Shown here: positions 62,004 through 64,000 of the stretch, piece by piece
Position numbering within the stretch: position 1 is the stretch's first letter
Layout of the letters: each line of letters begins with the position of its first letter
Assembly (NCBI RefSeq): GCF_963677125.1
Contig: NZ_OY781882.1
Location: 1,434,501-1,498,500, forward strand
Reading direction: 5' to 3'
Length of the DNA: 64,000 nt
From: an uncultured Desulfobacter sp.
GTDB lineage: Bacteria > Desulfobacterota > Desulfobacteria > Desulfobacterales > Desulfobacteraceae
Program-made: the position numbers and the translations under genes
The notes under the pieces: generated by a model
What the model saw: the letters and a program-made list of their open reading frames with translations, nothing else
Database searches by the model: none
What the model was told of the DNA's origin: nothing

Positions 62004-64000
62004 TTACTTTTTGTCGAATGCGAACAACAGGATTTGCCCCTCTTTGTAGGCTTCACGAACTACCATTTTGTCTTCCGACAAAGCGCCTCCTTCTTCCTTA
62101 TACAGATCCTGACCATAGAAGGTGACCAGTTTCAATTCCGGGCACAAAGCCCCCATTTCTTCCAAAAACGGTTCAAAGAGTATATGGCGATAATGGAAGG
62201 GTGTCTGCTTGGCCGGACGTGGATAGGATAAGTCATTCGGCATGGAGATGAAAACGGTTCCCCCGGGTTTGACAGCCTGAACAAGGGTTTGAATGAATAG
62301 GTTCATATCACGAACATGTTCTGCCGACTCAATACTAACGACAAAATCACAGGCTTCATTGGGCAGAGAAAAAGGAAAAATCTTGTTGGCGAGAAAAACA
62401 CGGTCGTGTGTGAAGTATTGGTTGCCATGCGAAACTGCATCGGCGCTACCCTCTATTCCCAGAACGTGACAACCAAGCCGTTCGGCTATCAACCAGCTAC
62501 CATAGCCAACACCAGCAAATGCGTCAACCCCAAACGATGCGGGCTTTCGCTTGATGTGCTCAATTGCTTTTTCATAACGCAATGTGTGATCCTGACGGAT
62601 TTCCGACAGGGTAGTTCCTACCTGCCGTTCACCACTGCGTAAGTCAAACCGATTCCTTTGGGCAAGAAGCAGGTCGTTAGAGAGGTCTACCACCCGGCCG
62701 GGAAAACTAATTGTTTCAAGGCGGGCACGTATGGTTTTTGAATGGAAATCAGTACCCAGAATGATTGAATCGCTTTTGTTCCAATCGACATCCTCAACTT
62801 TGTAAAATGGGATGCCGGCAGTACTTTCCAGGTCCGAGAACTCATCGATGATACCGTCCAGTTCAATTTCAATACCAAGCTCAAAGGCGCACATCAATTT
62901 AATAAATAACTTGCACAGTTTGCCATAACCATAGATGAAGATGCGTCCTTCACAATTTTCGGGAAACAAATCCTTCATGCGGCTGATAAAAGCCCTTTGT
63001 TGGGCTGGTACAAAGTTCCAAACATCAACACAAACTGTCGGCAAATCAAGAGACTGGTTAAAATATGTCAGGGGCTTGGCTTGATGCGCAATGCCTTTAC
63101 CGGAAATAAGATAGGTGGAGACGCCTTTGTCTATGTAATGACCACACATGGTTGAATTTATAGTATAAAAAGCAGATGGTTCACTGGTATGAGTGACAAT
63201 GTCTACTGGAATCATGGCATCCTCTTCCAAACCACTGACAAAAACCCGGTCACCGTATTTTGCACAAAGGTCAAAAATCTCTTTGAACAATTCTTTTCCC
63301 AGGGTAATGGATCGAGGGTGTAGTTTAACGTACAACCGCTCATTGTCCTCAAGGATACGTTCGATTGCGCTTAGAATCAGGGGGTTGCGATTCTGTGGAA
63401 AGGCGGATTCCGGAAGTTGCACGCTATATAAAGCATATGGCCCCTTTTCAATAAATGCTTTTGCTTTGCGTATGGCAAACTGAACATAGGGGAGGTCATA
63501 AAATGCGACGCATATGGACTCGAATTCTGTCGGGTCAATCACAGTAACTTCGCCACCAAGATTGGAAGTCTCATGCAGACTTTTCAGACAATAGACCGTG
63601 GAGGTCCATGTTTCCGGAATCTTCGCTTTAGGAATTTCGTCATTGTGATGGCGCGTACAATATCCCTCGATAATCAAGTGGGCCTGTTTGGGTTGAAACC
63701 AATTAACCACATATGTATCCAGATAGTAGGGACGTTTTATGAAGATAAGGTGCTCCACCGGCTCATCCAATGAAACACGATAGTTCAACCAGGGGGCTTT
63801 GTCACCACTGGATAGTTCCCTGTATGGAAGGAGCTCTTCAACCTCAATTCCAAAGAGATCCCAGGCGACAAGTTGCTGGAATTCATGTTGCTTATCACGC
63901 AAGGCAATTGTGTAAATTCGATCAATTGAAATTCCCTGTTGGCGGGCTACCGCATATCCTTCAAAGAGGTGCATAAGTTTTCCGCTCAGGACTAATATAT
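62004..64000 (-). CDS. Sialyltransferase-like / Rossmann module / methyltransferase fusion, 5' end missing
   Basis: At least 664 residues; the frame stays open to the window edge, reading I-L-V-L-S-G-K-L before M at 63974, so the true start is probably outside. Numbered from that Met: 1-~335 resembles bacterial poly/oligosialyltransferase-like GT-B proteins (I-I-E-G-Y near 101-105, K-L-H-P near 217-220, H-T-S-E-P-S-A-F near 262-269). 344-430 is the Rossmann-like module (I-F-I-Y-G-Y-G-K, I-I-D-E-F). 475-650 is a class I methyltransferase (D-A-F-A-G-V-G-Y-G near 484-492, S-I-E-S-A-E-H-V). It probably adds and methylates a nonulosonate or other surface sugar. Confidence 0.72.
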   Translation of the reverse strand, partial: ILVLSGKLMHLFEGYAVARQQGISIDRIYTIALRDKQHEFQQLVAWDLFGIEVEELLPYRELSSGDKAPWLNYRVSLDEPVEHLIFIKRPYYLDTYVVNWFQPKQAHLIIEGYCTRHHNDEIPKAKIPETWTSTVYCLKSLHETSNLGGEVTVIDPTEFESICVAFYDLPYVQFAIRKAKAFIEKGPYALYSVQLPESAFPQNRNPLILSAIERILEDNERLYVKLHPRSITLGKELFKEIFDLCAKYGDRVFVSGLEEDAMIPVDIVTHTSEPSAFYTINSTMCGHYIDKGVSTYLISGKGIAHQAKPLTYFNQSLDLPTVCVDVWNFVPAQQRAFISRMKDLFPENCEGRIFIYGYGKLCKLFIKLMCAFELGIEIELDGIIDEFSDLESTAGIPFYKVEDVDWNKSDSIILGTDFHSKTIRARLETISFPGRVVDLSNDLLLAQRNRFDLRSGERQVGTTLSEIRQDHTLRYEKAIEHIKRKPASFGVDAFAGVGYGSWLIAERLGCHVLGIEGSADAVSHGNQYFTHDRVFLANKIFPFSLPNEACDFVVSIESAEHVRDMNLFIQTLVQAVKPGGTVFISMPNDLSYPRPAKQTPFHYRHILFEPFLEEMGALCPELKLVTFYGQDLYKEEGGALSEDKMVVREAYKEGQILLFAFDKK

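Noticed and set aside
1..64000. CRISPR arrays, tRNA or rRNA genes
   Set aside because: No regularly spaced direct repeats, no tRNA-like cloverleaf with a GTTC-type arm, and no rRNA sequence was noticed on reading; short or unusual RNAs could be missed by eye.

Overview
The window looks like chromosomal DNA of a motile, Gram-negative, probably anaerobic bacterium of the Desulfobacterota (a Desulfobacteraceae-like sulfate reducer). This is inferred, not proven. The pointers are a tungsten-type aldehyde:ferredoxin oxidoreductase, sigma-54 enhancer-binding regulation with two good -24/-12 promoters, a NifX-type protein, a geranylgeranyl-reductase-family flavoprotein, HDOD/PilZ signalling, FlaG and an MCP. 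No rRNA, tRNA or CRISPR array was seen.

Region 1 (1-35.4 kb) is ordinary chromosome of moderate GC. In order it holds: the end of an amino-acid ABC permease; an Mth938-like protein, a Nudix hydrolase, a Ski2-like helicase, RidA and EttA; a DMT exporter; flaG; a PAS/AAA/Fis sigma-54 activator whose GAFTGA loop reads GAFTHA, followed by a sigma-54 promoter and a NifX-like gene; a second DMT exporter; an alkyltransferase-like (ATL) gene; glnK-amtB behind a sigma-54 promoter; a geranylgeranyl-reductase-type oxidase; TPR and HDOD-GAF-(degenerate GGDEF)-PilZ genes; a Csd4/Pgp2-like cell-shape carboxypeptidase with Gln in place of the usual zinc His; an SLC12-like transporter; an AOR; a DHH-CBS protein; an MCP; pstSCAB; a vapBC-like pair; and an AAA/PD-(D/E)XK protein.

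Region 2 (35.5-60.65 kb) is a markedly AT-rich surface-glycan island. The left operon, on the minus strand, has four products: a CDP-glycerol-transferase-like protein with a beta-propeller; a methyltransferase-like/Rossmann/cytidylyltransferase fusion; a UDP-galactopyranose mutase/LicD/Rossmann fusion; and a glycerophosphodiesterase. Together these suggest phosphoglycerol (or similar phospho-substituent) decoration of a galactofuranose-containing glycan. The centre has glycosyltransferases, a sulfotransferase/degenerate-LicD/Rossmann fusion and nonulosonate genes (NeuB-like, and a NeuA-PseG fusion). The right, plus-strand arm has LicD, a LicC-like nucleotidyltransferase, an unusual nucleotidyltransferase/SDR/PurF-type phosphoribosyltransferase fusion, two DUF115 (Maf-like) proteins, a NeuA-like enzyme and a radical SAM enzyme.

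Region 3 (60.7-64 kb) returns to higher GC. It holds a BchE-type radical SAM protein and a sialyltransferase-like/Rossmann/methyltransferase fusion that runs off the window.

Two things stand out as possibly undescribed. First, a small Rossmann-like module (GxG near its start, I-D-N-D after the second strand) is attached to eight otherwise unrelated enzymes across 36.3-63.0 kb. Second, the DUF115-DUF115-NeuA segment is bounded by two diverged copies of one ancestral junction (3' end of the PurF-like gene plus 5' end of the radical SAM gene), each copy having lost the opposite gene. Mobile-element traces include a 79-bp repeat present at 20.45 and 51.4 kb, an integrase-like remnant beside its second copy, and a 127-bp inverted-repeat-bounded element at 43.8 kb.
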